A stretch of 64,000 nt of DNA from Alphaproteobacteria bacterium (GCA_028284945.1 JANQQJ010000025.1:1-64000); one strand, 5' to 3'. Positions 56,406 to 64,000 are shown, numbered from the stretch's first letter. A program made the numbers and translations. The notes: generated from the letters alone by a model not told the origin.

Positions 56406-56519
56406 GATCAATCTCCCCCCTGACGCCATCATAGGCATCTGGCGGACGTTCGGGCAATCGCATGTCTCGGCGGCTAGGCTGATGAAAAATTATGCGTAAT
56501 TACTAATTGTTTAAAATTT

Positions 56520-56534
56520 GTGCATATGCTGCAC
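56520..56534. promoter_or_regulatory. GTGCA-N5-TGCAC palindrome upstream of a sigma-54 promoter
   Basis: The arms GTGCA and TGCAC are five bases apart and lie about 75-90 bp upstream of the -24 element, a usual distance for an activator (enhancer) site. Orientation differs from the standard NtrC site, so the protein is unknown. Confidence 0.4.
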
Positions 56535-56608
56535 GAATACGGTCCGTCTACTCGCGTCTCGGGATGGCGGTTTGACCAAAAACCCCAGATTTCCGCCATT
56601 TTTGCCAC

Positions 56609-56625
56609 TTGGCACGGATGATGCA
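56609..56625 (+). promoter_or_regulatory. Near-consensus sigma-54 promoter
   Basis: TTGGCACGGATGATGCA matches the sigma-54 consensus YTGGCACGRNNNTTGCW at 16 of 17 positions, with GG and GC at the correct -24/-12 spacing. The expected start is near 56636, about 12 bases before the aptamer core begins. Sigma-54 control fits a nitrogen-assimilation operon. Confidence 0.72.
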
Positions 56626-56647
56626 TCTCCTGTTTTGTGAATGGCGG

Positions 56648-56744
56648 CTAGGGTTCCGGCGCTTCTGAAGCGTGACTGGTCCGAGAGCCGCCGCCGGTCC
56701 GGTCAACAGCGGGCAGGTACACGGCGGGACAAAAGCCCGGGAGG
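56648..56744 (+). promoter_or_regulatory. Guanidine-I riboswitch (ykkC class)
   Basis: The sequence contains the class hallmarks in order: CTAGGGTTCCGGC, ACTGGTCCGAGAG, ACACGGCGGGACAAAAGCC and CCGGGAGG. These are the conserved strands that bind free guanidinium in the ykkC aptamer. It precedes the ABC-transporter gene by about 90 bp. Flanking bases on both sides likely complete the P1 stem. Confidence 0.94.
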
Positions 56745-56759
56745 TCACGGTGGTGCAGT

Positions 56760-56793
56760 GGATTGGCATCACACATCAGTGCCTCGCCAATCC
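56760..56793 (+). promoter_or_regulatory. Hairpin after the guanidine-I aptamer (possible expression platform)
   Basis: GGATTGGC (56760-56767) is fully complementary to GCCAATCC (56786-56793) and only TTCT follows. That is too short a U-run for a strong intrinsic terminator. The mode of control (anti-termination or translation) stays open. Confidence 0.4.
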
Positions 56794-56834
56794 TTCTACC
56801 GAGACCGGTAACAACGCGTAGAGAGGAATGCGAG

Positions 56835-57905
56835 ATGCCAAAACTGACGAAGATTCTATCACTGGCCATGGCGGCCATTGTTGCGGTCACCATGGTGACA
56901 ACGCCGGCCGCGGCGGAAAAGAAAGAGAGCTTCAAGCTTGCCTGGTCGATCTATGTCGGCTGGATGCCTTGGGGCTGGGCCTCTGATCAGGGGATCGTCA
57001 AGAAGTGGGCCGACAAATACGACATCGAGATCGAGGTCGTGCAGTTCAACGATTATATCGAATCCATCAATCAATACACGGTCGGCGCGTTTGACGGCGT
57101 GACCGCGACCAACATGGATACGCTGGCCATTCCGTCGGTGGGTGGTGTCGACACAACGGCGCTGATCGTCGGTGACTTCTCCAACGGCAACGACGCGATC
57201 ATCCTGAAGGACAAGAGCGAACTGACAGATATTGAAGGGCAGACCGTCAATCTGGTCGAACTTTCTGTGTCCCATTATCTGTTGGCCCGGGCGCTTGAAA
57301 GCATCGGCAAGTCCGAAAAAGACGTCAGTGTGGTCAACACGTCTGATGCTGACTTGGTCGGCGCCTATCAGACCGATGATGTCACGGCCGTGGTGACCTG
57401 GAACCCGCTGGTCGCTGAGATCGCGGCGATGCCCGGCGCCAACAAAGTGTTCGACTCCAGTGACATTCCCGGTGAAATCATCGATTTGACCGTCGTCAAT
57501 ACCGAGGTGCTTGAGGCCAACCCTGACTTCGGCAAGGCGCTGGTTGGTGCCTGGTACGAAACCATGGCGATCATGGCATCGGACACGCCTGAAGGCGCGG
57601 CGGCCCGCGCAGCCATGGGCGAGGCCTCCGGTACCGACCTGGCCGGCTATGACATGCAACTGGCCTCGACCCAGATGTTCTATGACCCGGCAGCCGCCGT
57701 TGAATTCGCCAAGAGTGACGGCCTGACAGACACCATGGAAGCGGTCCGCACCTTCCTGTTCGACCACGGCTTGATGGGCGACGGCGCGCCGAGTGCTGAC
57801 ATTGTCGGCATCGAATTCTCCGACGGGACCATTCTTGGCGATGAGAACAACGTCAAATTCCGCTTCGACTATGAGTTTATGGCGGGTGCGGTCGCGGCTG
57901 AATAA
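56835..57905 (+). CDS. ABC-transporter substrate-binding protein (guanidine/urea-type, SsuA-NMT1 fold)
   Basis: A 356-residue periplasmic binding protein. The signal peptide is Lys-rich then AMAAIVAVTMVTTPAAA, with cleavage before EKKE. The mature part shows YVGWMPWGWASDQGIVKKW at the start and an SsuA-like lobed pattern with the pocket motif GVTATNMDTLAIPSVGG. In databases such proteins are often named urea-binding, but the ykkC leader and the neighbouring carboxylase suggest guanidine. The ATG is preceded by AGAGGAA. It is the first gene of the operon. Confidence 0.9.
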   Translation: MPKLTKILSLAMAAIVAVTMVTTPAAAEKKESFKLAWSIYVGWMPWGWASDQGIVKKWADKYDIEIEVVQFNDYIESINQYTVGAFDGVTATNMDTLAIPSVGGVDTTALIVGDFSNGNDAIILKDKSELTDIEGQTVNLVELSVSHYLLARALESIGKSEKDVSVVNTSDADLVGAYQTDDVTAVVTWNPLVAEIAAMPGANKVFDSSDIPGEIIDLTVVNTEVLEANPDFGKALVGAWYETMAIMASDTPEGAAARAAMGEASGTDLAGYDMQLASTQMFYDPAAAVEFAKSDGLTDTMEAVRTFLFDHGLMGDGAPSADIVGIEFSDGTILGDENNVKFRFDYEFMAGAVAAE

Positions 57906-57941
57906 AGCCTGATTCAGCGTCCAGGACGGGGGAGAACGTCT

Positions 57942-58766
57942 GTGCGTCAACGTCTGATCAATCGCCGCCCTGAGCGGCGGGTGGGGGTTTTCCTCGCAGC
58001 GTTGCCCTTCGTCCTGTTGCTGATCGCCTATAGTTTGGGGTCGGATGCCCGGCTGGCTGAAAACCCTAGCGATAAGCTGCTGCCATCATTTTCAAGCATT
58101 GGCGATGCTATCGAGCGGATGGCGTTTACGGAAAACAAGCGCACGGGCGAGATCCTTCTGTGGGTCGACACCTCGGCGAGCCTCATCCGATTTGTCAGCG
58201 GGCTGCTGATCGCCACATTGGTTGGTGGGTTCTTCGGCATCATCACCGGGCTCTTACCCTATATGCGGGCCAGCCTGGGCACGTTTTTCAGCGTGCTCTC
58301 GGTCATTCCCCCGCTGGCGATCCTGCCCATTCTCTTTATCGTTCTCGGGTTGGGTGAAACGTCAAAAATCGCGTTGATCGTGCTGGGTATCGCCCCCTTT
58401 ATCATCCGGGACATGATCCTCCGGGTTGAGGAAATCCCCAGCGAGCTGATGGTGAAAGCCCAGACATTGGGGGCCTCCACCTGGCAGATCGCCTGGCGTG
58501 TCGTGGTGCCTCAAATGCTGCCCAGGCTGATCGATGCGCTGCGACTATCGCTCGGCGCGGCATGGCTGTTCCTTATTGCCGCGGAAGCCATCGCCTCGCA
58601 AAGCGGGTTGGGGTACCGCATCTTCCTGATGCGCCGGTATCTCTCGATGGACGTTATCCTGCCCTATGTTGCGTGGATTACATTCCTGGCCTTCTTCATC
58701 GACTGGTGCCTGCTCAAGCTGCAGCAAAAGGCCTTCCCCTGGTTCGCCGCGAGCCGGAGTGGCTGA
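57942..58766 (+). CDS. ABC-transporter permease (guanidine operon)
   Basis: A 274-residue inner-membrane permease of the binding-protein-dependent (SsuC/TauC-like) type with about six helices. The EAA loop is AQTLGASTWQIAWRVVVPQMLPRLIDALRLSLG, which docks to the ATPase. The GTG start is preceded by GGGGGAGA. It lies 36 bp after the binding-protein gene and shares one base with the ATPase gene (TGATG). Confidence 0.93.
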   Translation: MRQRLINRRPERRVGVFLAALPFVLLLIAYSLGSDARLAENPSDKLLPSFSSIGDAIERMAFTENKRTGEILLWVDTSASLIRFVSGLLIATLVGGFFGIITGLLPYMRASLGTFFSVLSVIPPLAILPILFIVLGLGETSKIALIVLGIAPFIIRDMILRVEEIPSELMVKAQTLGASTWQIAWRVVVPQMLPRLIDALRLSLGAAWLFLIAAEAIASQSGLGYRIFLMRRYLSMDVILPYVAWITFLAFFIDWCLLKLQQKAFPWFAASRSG

Positions 58767-59545
58767 TGACTGCTGTAACCCTGCGCAACATCTGGAAGGA
58801 GTATGGCGACAACGTCGTGCTCGAGCGGATCGACCTCGACGTTGAACCACATTCCTTTGTCGCGCTTGTCGGTCCGTCCGGTTGTGGCAAGTCGACCTTG
58901 CTGCGCATGCTGATGAGCGCGGAGGTGCCGACGCGCGGTGAGATCCTGATCGAAGGCGAACCGCTGCCGGCGGACCCGACGGCCGAACGCGGGGTCGTCT
59001 TTCAACGCTACTCTGTTTTCCCGCATCTTACGGTCGAGGAAAATGTTCTGCTTGGCCTGGAGCTGCAGACCTCGCGGTTGAGCTGCAAACTCTTTGGTGG
59101 TGCAAAGCGAACGGCCATGGATCAGGCGCGGTCGATGCTTGAAGAGGTCGGTCTTGGACATGCCCTGAAGCAATATCCCAGTGCGCTTTCCGGCGGCATG
59201 CAGCAGCGTCTTGCGATCGCCCAGGCGCTGATTATGCGGCCCAAGGTCTTGCTGCTGGACGAACCTTTTGGGGCGCTCGATCCTGGTATCCGGGCGGAAA
59301 TTCACGTGCTGATGCGCCGTCTTTGGCAGGAAACGAAGATGACCGTCTTCATGGTTACCCACGATCTGTCAGAGGCATTTCACCTGGGCACCCGCGTGAT
59401 CGCGCTCGAAAAAGACCGGACTCGGCCAGAGGAACTGGAGCGCTATGGCGCTGTCATCAAACACGACCTCGATGTCTGGCCGCCGAAACTGAGTGATTTG
59501 GAGGCCCATGAAACTGTTGATTCAGAGGCCACAGATGATATCTAA
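58766..59545 (+). CDS. ABC-transporter ATPase (guanidine operon)
   Basis: A 259-residue ATP-binding subunit. Walker A is G36-P-S-G-C-G-K-S-T44, the Q-loop follows in VFQRYSVFPHLTVEEN, the signature is LSGGMQQRLAIA, and Walker B is VLLLDEPFGALDPG with the H-loop in FMVTHDLSEAF. Its TGATG junction with the permease gene couples translation. After its TAA there is a 98-bp gap holding the guanidine-II riboswitch. Confidence 0.95.
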   Translation: MTAVTLRNIWKEYGDNVVLERIDLDVEPHSFVALVGPSGCGKSTLLRMLMSAEVPTRGEILIEGEPLPADPTAERGVVFQRYSVFPHLTVEENVLLGLELQTSRLSCKLFGGAKRTAMDQARSMLEEVGLGHALKQYPSALSGGMQQRLAIAQALIMRPKVLLLDEPFGALDPGIRAEIHVLMRRLWQETKMTVFMVTHDLSEAFHLGTRVIALEKDRTRPEELERYGAVIKHDLDVWPPKLSDLEAHETVDSEATDDI

Positions 59546-59558
59546 CGCTCACAGCCCC

Positions 59559-59622
59559 GGCCGGGACGACCCGGCCCGCACTAAGGTGCATCCCATGGGG
59601 CGTGTAGCCGGGACGGCCCGGC
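59559..59622 (+). promoter_or_regulatory. Guanidine-II riboswitch (mini-ykkC), inside the operon
   Basis: Two GC-rich hairpins with ACGR loops: GGCCGGG-ACGA-CCCGGCC (59559-59576) and GCCGGG-ACGG-CCCGGC (59607-59622), joined by a 30-base linker. This is the diagnostic architecture of mini-ykkC, in which the two loops pair and bind guanidinium. It lies between the transporter and deiminase genes, 21 bases before the ATG of the first DUF1989 gene. Confidence 0.92.
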
Positions 59623-59635
59623 GCAGACCATGGGA
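59591..59635 (+). promoter_or_regulatory. Possible anti-Shine-Dalgarno helix around guanidine-II hairpin 2
   Basis: TCCCATGG in the riboswitch linker (59591-59598) is the exact complement of CCATGGGA (59628-59635), which overlaps the start of the GGGAGAGG ribosome site at 59632-59639. Pairing would enclose the second hairpin and hide the site. Loop-loop contact on guanidine binding could disfavour it. Confidence 0.5.
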
Positions 59636-59643
59636 GAGGCGAT

Positions 59644-60471
59644 ATGAGCACTCTCGATGAATTGAGCCCGGACGAATACCGGGCTCGCTATGAAACCCTA
59701 AAGGCCAAGGGGCAGGGTAAATCCTTTGCCGATCAGGCTGAAGGGGCACTGGCCCCCGCCTCGATGGCGGAAAACCTGATCATCCATACCGAGACCATTC
59801 CAGGCGGCTGGTATTGGGCAACGGAAATCCCCCGTGGCCAGACACTCAGAATTCTGAACAGCGGTGGGACCGGCGCCGTCTCTGCGGTGTTGTGGAACGC
59901 CGACGATATCTCGGAGCGGTATAACGCTGGTGACACGGTCAAAATCCAATGGACGGCGAAGCTTGGTAAAGGCCGGGTGCTGTTGTCGGATATGGGCCGG
60001 GCGCTTGCCTCAATCACGGATGATACCTGCGGTGCCCATGACGCGATTGCCGGTTGTTCCACACCCTTCAGCAATCAGCGCAAATATGGCCAGGCCGGGC
60101 TGCGGAACAGCCGTGATAATTTCCGCCTGGCGGCTGCGAAATTCGGCATGGGTGTCAAAGACGTGCCCCCTGTGATGACGTTCTTTGCCGGTGTCGGCAC
60201 GGACGATGCTGGCGGACTTGTCTGGCAACCCGGTGCAACCAAGCAAGGCGATTATGTCGATCTTCGCGCCGAGATGAACCTGATTGTGGCGCTGTCGAAC
60301 TGCCCGCATCCGCTCGACCCGTCACCGGACTACGCGCCCCAGCCGGTTGAGGCGATTGTCTGGCAGTCGCCGCCACCTGGGCCGGATGATCTGTGCCGCA
60401 CCGCGACGGACGAGGCTGTGCGCGCATTCGAAAACACCGATCCGTTGTTCAACTCAGGGAGGGCGATATGA
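59644..60471 (+). CDS. DUF1989 protein, carboxyguanidine deiminase subunit (urea amidolyase-associated protein 1)
   Basis: A 275-residue protein of the UAAP1 type. Paired with UAAP2 it forms the CgdAB deiminase that turns carboxyguanidine into allophanate plus ammonia. Likely metal/active residues sit in SITDDTCGAHDAIAGCST, with Asp, Cys and His. LRAEMNLIVALSNCPHPLDPSP is the second conserved segment. The ATG at 59644 follows GGGAGAGG. The last four bases overlap the second DUF1989 gene (ATGA). Which CgdA/B letter applies was not assigned. Confidence 0.92.
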   Translation: MSTLDELSPDEYRARYETLKAKGQGKSFADQAEGALAPASMAENLIIHTETIPGGWYWATEIPRGQTLRILNSGGTGAVSAVLWNADDISERYNAGDTVKIQWTAKLGKGRVLLSDMGRALASITDDTCGAHDAIAGCSTPFSNQRKYGQAGLRNSRDNFRLAAAKFGMGVKDVPPVMTFFAGVGTDDAGGLVWQPGATKQGDYVDLRAEMNLIVALSNCPHPLDPSPDYAPQPVEAIVWQSPPPGPDDLCRTATDEAVRAFENTDPLFNSGRAI

Positions 60472-61100
60472 CTCACCTAATCGAACGTGATTTTGACGCC
60501 GCCATTTTGGACGAAACGGTTCCGGCGCGCGCGCCCTGGTCGGTCACCCTCAGAGCCGGTCAGGTGCTGCGGATCATCGACCTGGAAGGCCAGCAGGCGG
60601 TCGATACGTTGCTCTATAACCCGCATAACACGGTGGAGCGCTACAGCGCGCAAGACACGGTGCTGGCCCAGAGTAAGGCCTATGTCGAGACCGGGACCGA
60701 GTTGATCTCCAACGAAGGCAATGTGATGGCGACCGTGGTGGCCGATAGCTGCGGCAACCACGACACATCCGCCGGCGCGTGCAGCTGCGAGGCCAATACG
60801 GTCCGCTTTGGCCATGACACCAAATATATGCATGCGTGCCGCGAGAACTTCCTGATAGAGGTCGGGAAATACGGCATGTCCAAACGCGATATCGTCAGCA
60901 ACATCAACTTCTTCATGAACGTGCCGATTACACCGGATGGCGCGCTCGCTATCGTCGATGGCTTGTCGGATCCGGGTGGCTATGTTGACCTGAAGGCCGA
61001 GATGGATGTGCTGGTGGTGATCTCGAACTGCCCGCAGGTGAACAATCCGTGTAACGGCTTTAACCCGTCGCCGATCCGAACCCTCGTCTGGGACCAATAG
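60468..61100 (+). CDS. DUF1989 protein, carboxyguanidine deiminase subunit (urea amidolyase-associated protein 2)
   Basis: A 210-residue partner of the preceding gene. It shows SCGNHDTSAGACSCEANTVRFGHDTKYMHACRENFL with the conserved His/Cys set and DLKAEMDVLVVISNCPQVNNPCNGFNPSPIRTLVWD at the end, parallel to UAAP1. The four-base ATGA overlap and AGGGAGGG upstream support the start at 60468. It lies three bases before the carboxylase gene, so the deiminase and carboxylase are made together. Confidence 0.92.
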   Translation: MTHLIERDFDAAILDETVPARAPWSVTLRAGQVLRIIDLEGQQAVDTLLYNPHNTVERYSAQDTVLAQSKAYVETGTELISNEGNVMATVVADSCGNHDTSAGACSCEANTVRFGHDTKYMHACRENFLIEVGKYGMSKRDIVSNINFFMNVPITPDGALAIVDGLSDPGGYVDLKAEMDVLVVISNCPQVNNPCNGFNPSPIRTLVWDQ

Positions 61101-61103
61101 GTC

Positions 61104-64000
61104 ATGTTCGATAAGGTTCTGGTCGCCAATCGCGGCGAGATCGCTTGCCGTATTATCAAGACGCTGAAGCGCATGGGTATTGGCTCGGTCGCGGTCTACT
61201 CGGACGCCGACCGTTATGCCCGGCACGTCCAGATCGCTGATGAGGCGGTCCGGCTGGGCCCGGCGCCTGCGGCAGAGAGTTACCTGAATATTCCTGCGTT
61301 GCTGGATGCATGTGCGGAGACGGGCGCGCAGGCGGTGCACCCCGGCTATGGCTTCTTGAGTGAGAACGCCGACTTTGCCGAAGCGCTGGCGGCAGCCGGT
61401 GTGCGGTTCATCGGCCCGAACCCGGATCATCTGCGCGACTTTGGCCTGAAGCACACGGCGCGTGCCCTAGCCGATGCGAGCGGTGTGCCCTTGCTGTCTG
61501 GCAGCGACTTGATTGACACGGTCGATCAGGCGCTCTCGATCGCCGACAGCATCGGCTATCCGGTGATGCTGAAAAGCACGGCCGGTGGCGGCGGCATTGG
61601 TATGCGGCTTTGCCATGACGCAGGCGAACTCGCCAACCAGTTCGAAGCGGTTCGGCAACTCAGTCAGAACAATTTCGGCAATGCCGGGCTTTTTCTTGAA
61701 AAATTCATCGCCCAGGCGCGCCATATCGAGGTGCAGATTTTCGGCGATGGCGCTGGGCATGTCGCCGCGCTGGGGGAGCGCGACTGTTCGCTACAACGGC
61801 GGCACCAGAAAGTTGTCGAAGAAACGCCGGCCCCGAACCTGCCGGACGGCGTCCGCGTGGAGCTTCACCAGGCGGCCATCGCGTTGGGCGAATCGGCCAA
61901 CTATGAGTCAGCCGGTACGGTCGAATTCCTCTATGACGTTGCCGACGAAGGCTTTTATTTCCTCGAGGTCAACACCCGTCTCCAGGTCGAACATGGCGTC
62001 ACCGAGGAAGTGTTCGGCGTCGATCTGGTGGAATGGATGGTGCGCCAGGCGGCGGGCGATCCGATAGATTTCAACGAGGCGAATGGTCCGGTAGGGGCGG
62101 CGATTGAGGTCCGGATCTATGCTGAAGACCCCGCCCGTGATTTCCAGCCCAGCGCGGGCACATTGACCAAAGTGGAATTTCCAAGCGACGTGCGCCTTGA
62201 TGGCTGGGTCGAAACCGGGACTGACGTCTCACCCTATTACGATCCGCTGCTCGCTAAGCTGATCGTGGCGGCCCCCAGCCGCGACGCGGCGGTGACCGCT
62301 ATGGCCGATGCGCTGGCCGCATCCTCGATCTACGGCATCGAGACCAATCTGGGATATCTGGCAGAGATCATCGATTCGAAAGCGTTCCGGGAGGGAACTG
62401 CAACCACCTCAACGCTGAACGGGTTTGAAGCCACAGCGGCTGTTGTCGAGGTGCTGACACCGGGCGCACAGTCCAGCATTCAGGACTGGCCCGGACGTCT
62501 GGGCTATTGGGAAGTCGGCGTGCCGCCGAGCGGCCCGATGGATGCGCTGTCGTTCCGCTTAGCCAATCGCCTTGCCGGCAACCCTGAAGGCGCGCCTGGC
62601 TTAGAACTGACGTTGACCGGGCCGACGCTGCGGTTCGGCTGCGATACCACCATTGTCTTGGGTGGCGCGCAGATGGCCGCGACGCTTGATGGTGACGCAA
62701 TTCCATATTGGCAGGGAGTCGAGGTTAAAGCCGGCCAGACGCTGGCTTTGGGACAAATCGAGGGGCCGGGCAACCGGACCTATCTCGCCGTAGCGGGTGG
62801 TTTCGACGCGCCACTTTACCTGGGGTCCGCGTCCACCTTCAGTCTGGGCAGATTTGGCGGTCACGCGACAGGCGTTCTCAAGACCGGCGACGTGTTGCGG
62901 CTGGCCGACCCCGAGGCATCCGGTTCGAGGCAGATGCTGCCGACCGACCTGATCCCGGACTACACAAACGAATGGGATATTGATGTCCTCTATGGTCCCC
63001 ATGGGGCGCCGGATTTCTTCCTCGAGAGCGACATCGATACGCTGTTCTTTGCGTCTTATGAGGTGCACTACAACAGTTCGCGCACCGGTGTCCGGCTGAT
63101 CGGCCCGAGCCCGGAATGGGCCCGGCCTGACGGCGGCGAGGCAGGGCTGCATCCCTCTAACATTCACGACAATGCCTATGCCGTCGGCGCTATCGACTTC
63201 ACGGGCGACATGCCGATCCTGCTGGGCCCCGATGGGCCCAGTCTGGGCGGATTCGTCTGTCCCGCGGTGGTGACGCAGGCTGACCTTTGGAAACTGGGTC
63301 AGTTGAAGCCAGGAGACAGTGTCCGGTTCAGGCCGGTTTCGCTCGGCGCCGCCGACCAGCAAAAGGCGGCGCAGGATCAGATGATTGAAAGGCTGGAGGT
63401 TGGCCAAAGACGGCCGCCCTCGATTACCCATCGGTCGGATGCGGTGCTGGCCCGGTCAGAAGATGGGCCTGTATCCGTGTGTTACCGTCAGACGGGCGAC
63501 GATAATCTGCTCATTGAATTCGGACCGATGATCTTGGACATTGGTCTGCGAATGCGCGTCCATGCGCTAATGCAGGCGATTGTGGCGGCTGATCTGCCGG
63601 GCATCATCGATCTGACGCCGGGCATTCGTTCGTTGCAGGTTCACTTCGACAGCAGCCGCTTGAAACAGGTCGACCTGTTGCGCGTTTTACAGCAACTGGA
63701 GCAGGAGCTTGGGGCCGTTGACGATCTAAAAGTCCCGTCACGGATCGTGCATTTGCCACTGTCATGGAATGACGAGGCGGCGCAGTTGGCCATGACCAAG
63801 TATCAGGAACTGGTCCGCCCGGATGCGCCCTGGTGCCCATCCAACATCGAGTTCATCCGCCGGATCAACGGGCTTGAATCGGAAGAGGACGTCTATCGCA
63901 CGGTCTTCGATGCCAGCTATATGGTGCTTGGTCTGGGGGACGTCTATCTGGGCGCTCCCGTCGCCACGCCTGTCGACCCCCGGCACCGCCTGGTCACCAC
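61104..64000 (+). CDS. Urea/guanidine carboxylase, 3' end beyond the window
   Basis: The frame stays open to the last base (965 codons seen). Residues 1 to about 450 form the biotin carboxylase with ATP-grasp loop KSTAGGGGIGM (about 157-167). About 448-760 is a KipA-like carboxyltransferase lobe (SIQDWPGRLGYWEVGVPPSGPMD). From about 790 a KipI-like lobe follows (LLIEFGPMILDIGL). The rest of that lobe and the biotinyl domain should follow past 64000. With ATP and bicarbonate it carboxylates guanidine (or urea). Asp702 in FTGDMP lies where I expect the guanidine/urea selector residue, to be confirmed by alignment. Confidence 0.95.
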   Translation, partial: MFDKVLVANRGEIACRIIKTLKRMGIGSVAVYSDADRYARHVQIADEAVRLGPAPAAESYLNIPALLDACAETGAQAVHPGYGFLSENADFAEALAAAGVRFIGPNPDHLRDFGLKHTARALADASGVPLLSGSDLIDTVDQALSIADSIGYPVMLKSTAGGGGIGMRLCHDAGELANQFEAVRQLSQNNFGNAGLFLEKFIAQARHIEVQIFGDGAGHVAALGERDCSLQRRHQKVVEETPAPNLPDGVRVELHQAAIALGESANYESAGTVEFLYDVADEGFYFLEVNTRLQVEHGVTEEVFGVDLVEWMVRQAAGDPIDFNEANGPVGAAIEVRIYAEDPARDFQPSAGTLTKVEFPSDVRLDGWVETGTDVSPYYDPLLAKLIVAAPSRDAAVTAMADALAASSIYGIETNLGYLAEIIDSKAFREGTATTSTLNGFEATAAVVEVLTPGAQSSIQDWPGRLGYWEVGVPPSGPMDALSFRLANRLAGNPEGAPGLELTLTGPTLRFGCDTTIVLGGAQMAATLDGDAIPYWQGVEVKAGQTLALGQIEGPGNRTYLAVAGGFDAPLYLGSASTFSLGRFGGHATGVLKTGDVLRLADPEASGSRQMLPTDLIPDYTNEWDIDVLYGPHGAPDFFLESDIDTLFFASYEVHYNSSRTGVRLIGPSPEWARPDGGEAGLHPSNIHDNAYAVGAIDFTGDMPILLGPDGPSLGGFVCPAVVTQADLWKLGQLKPGDSVRFRPVSLGAADQQKAAQDQMIERLEVGQRRPPSITHRSDAVLARSEDGPVSVCYRQTGDDNLLIEFGPMILDIGLRMRVHALMQAIVAADLPGIIDLTPGIRSLQVHFDSSRLKQVDLLRVLQQLEQELGAVDDLKVPSRIVHLPLSWNDEAAQLAMTKYQELVRPDAPWCPSNIEFIRRINGLESEEDVYRTVFDASYMVLGLGDVYLGAPVATPVDPRHRLVT

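Larger units (their letters stand above)
56406..56834 (+). other. 429-bp intergenic control region for the EthD gene and the guanidine operon
   Basis: No gene is present. From the left it holds the EthD leader (with GGGGGAG), an AT-rich stretch (56480-56520) with AATTA-TGCG-TAATT at 56488-56501, a GTGCA-N5-TGCAC palindrome, a sigma-54-like promoter, the guanidine-I riboswitch, a small hairpin, and the binding-protein ribosome site (AGAGGAA). Each is listed separately. Confidence 0.8.

Noticed and set aside
56520-56534. NtrC binding site upstream of the guanidine operon
   Set aside because: The half-site order is GTGC...GCAC, the reverse of the usual GCAC...GTGC arrangement. It is only a generic activator-site candidate.
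56760-56797. Intrinsic terminator after the guanidine-I aptamer
   Set aside because: The stem is only eight pairs with a long loop and is followed by TTCT, not a U-run. It is kept as a hairpin of unclear role.

Overview
The window looks like a chromosomal piece of an alphaproteobacterium, most likely a free-living Rhodospirillales-type organism. Three things suggest this: the high G+C coding bias, the hemC-hemD-mitofilin-like-HemY block typical of alphaproteobacteria, and the 180-kDa-type NAD-glutamate dehydrogenase together with an SDHAF4-like protein. No rRNA, CRISPR array, integrase or complete insertion sequence was seen. There is one tRNA gene, tRNA-Thr(CGU), on the minus strand.

Region 1 (about 1-20 kb) is accessory and catabolic. 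It holds an OmpR-type response regulator, a truncated haemoglobin, an acyl-CoA ligase and two short-chain dehydrogenases. It also holds an MFS transporter, an EstB-like serine hydrolase, two luciferase-like (LLM) flavin oxidoreductases and a GST-like protein. Two VOC dioxygenase/lyase-type proteins, an ABM monooxygenase, two amidohydrolases, a cytochrome P450 and an NTF2-like protein complete it. The set suggests breakdown of a ring-containing or xenobiotic carbon source, but no substrate can be read from sequence. Intergenic gaps between 12.7 and 20.1 kb carry four different dispersed hairpin repeats.

Region 2 (about 20-50 kb) is mostly core: a class III aminotransferase, tRNA-Thr, an AT-richer NIF/FCP1-type phosphatase gene, and a minus-strand operon hemC-hemD-mitofilin-prpE-hemY. 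Facing it is a plus-strand run tsaD, gpsA, YciI, EVE-domain, Rieske, lipoprotein and acsA. Then come htpX, rsmB, rpe, heparinase-like, purH, NAD-GDH, a CPA2 antiporter and a DksA-like zinc finger protein. A 29-residue membrane peptide gene with a strong ribosome binding site lies between tsaD and a TetR regulator. The lipoprotein gene appears frameshifted inside its signal peptide.

Region 3 (about 50-64 kb) holds a PhyH-double cupin fusion, a small Cys-rich protein, a third LLM oxidoreductase and a PhrB-type iron-sulfur photolyase. It ends with the most notable locus, a guanidine-assimilation operon: ABC transporter (binding protein, permease, ATPase), two DUF1989 proteins (carboxyguanidine deiminase subunits), and a biotin-dependent urea/guanidine carboxylase that runs off the right edge. 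A near-consensus sigma-54 promoter sits just upstream of a guanidine-I (ykkC) riboswitch at the head of the operon. A second riboswitch, of the guanidine-II (mini-ykkC) class, lies inside the operon between the transporter and the deiminase genes, next to a possible Shine-Dalgarno-sequestering helix. Import and catabolism would therefore sense guanidine through two unrelated RNA folds.

A 139-bp two-hairpin element bounded by CTAG occurs twice (1-139 and 53008-53146) in the same orientation. In each copy the terminal CTAG supplies the stop codon of the flanking gene or genes.
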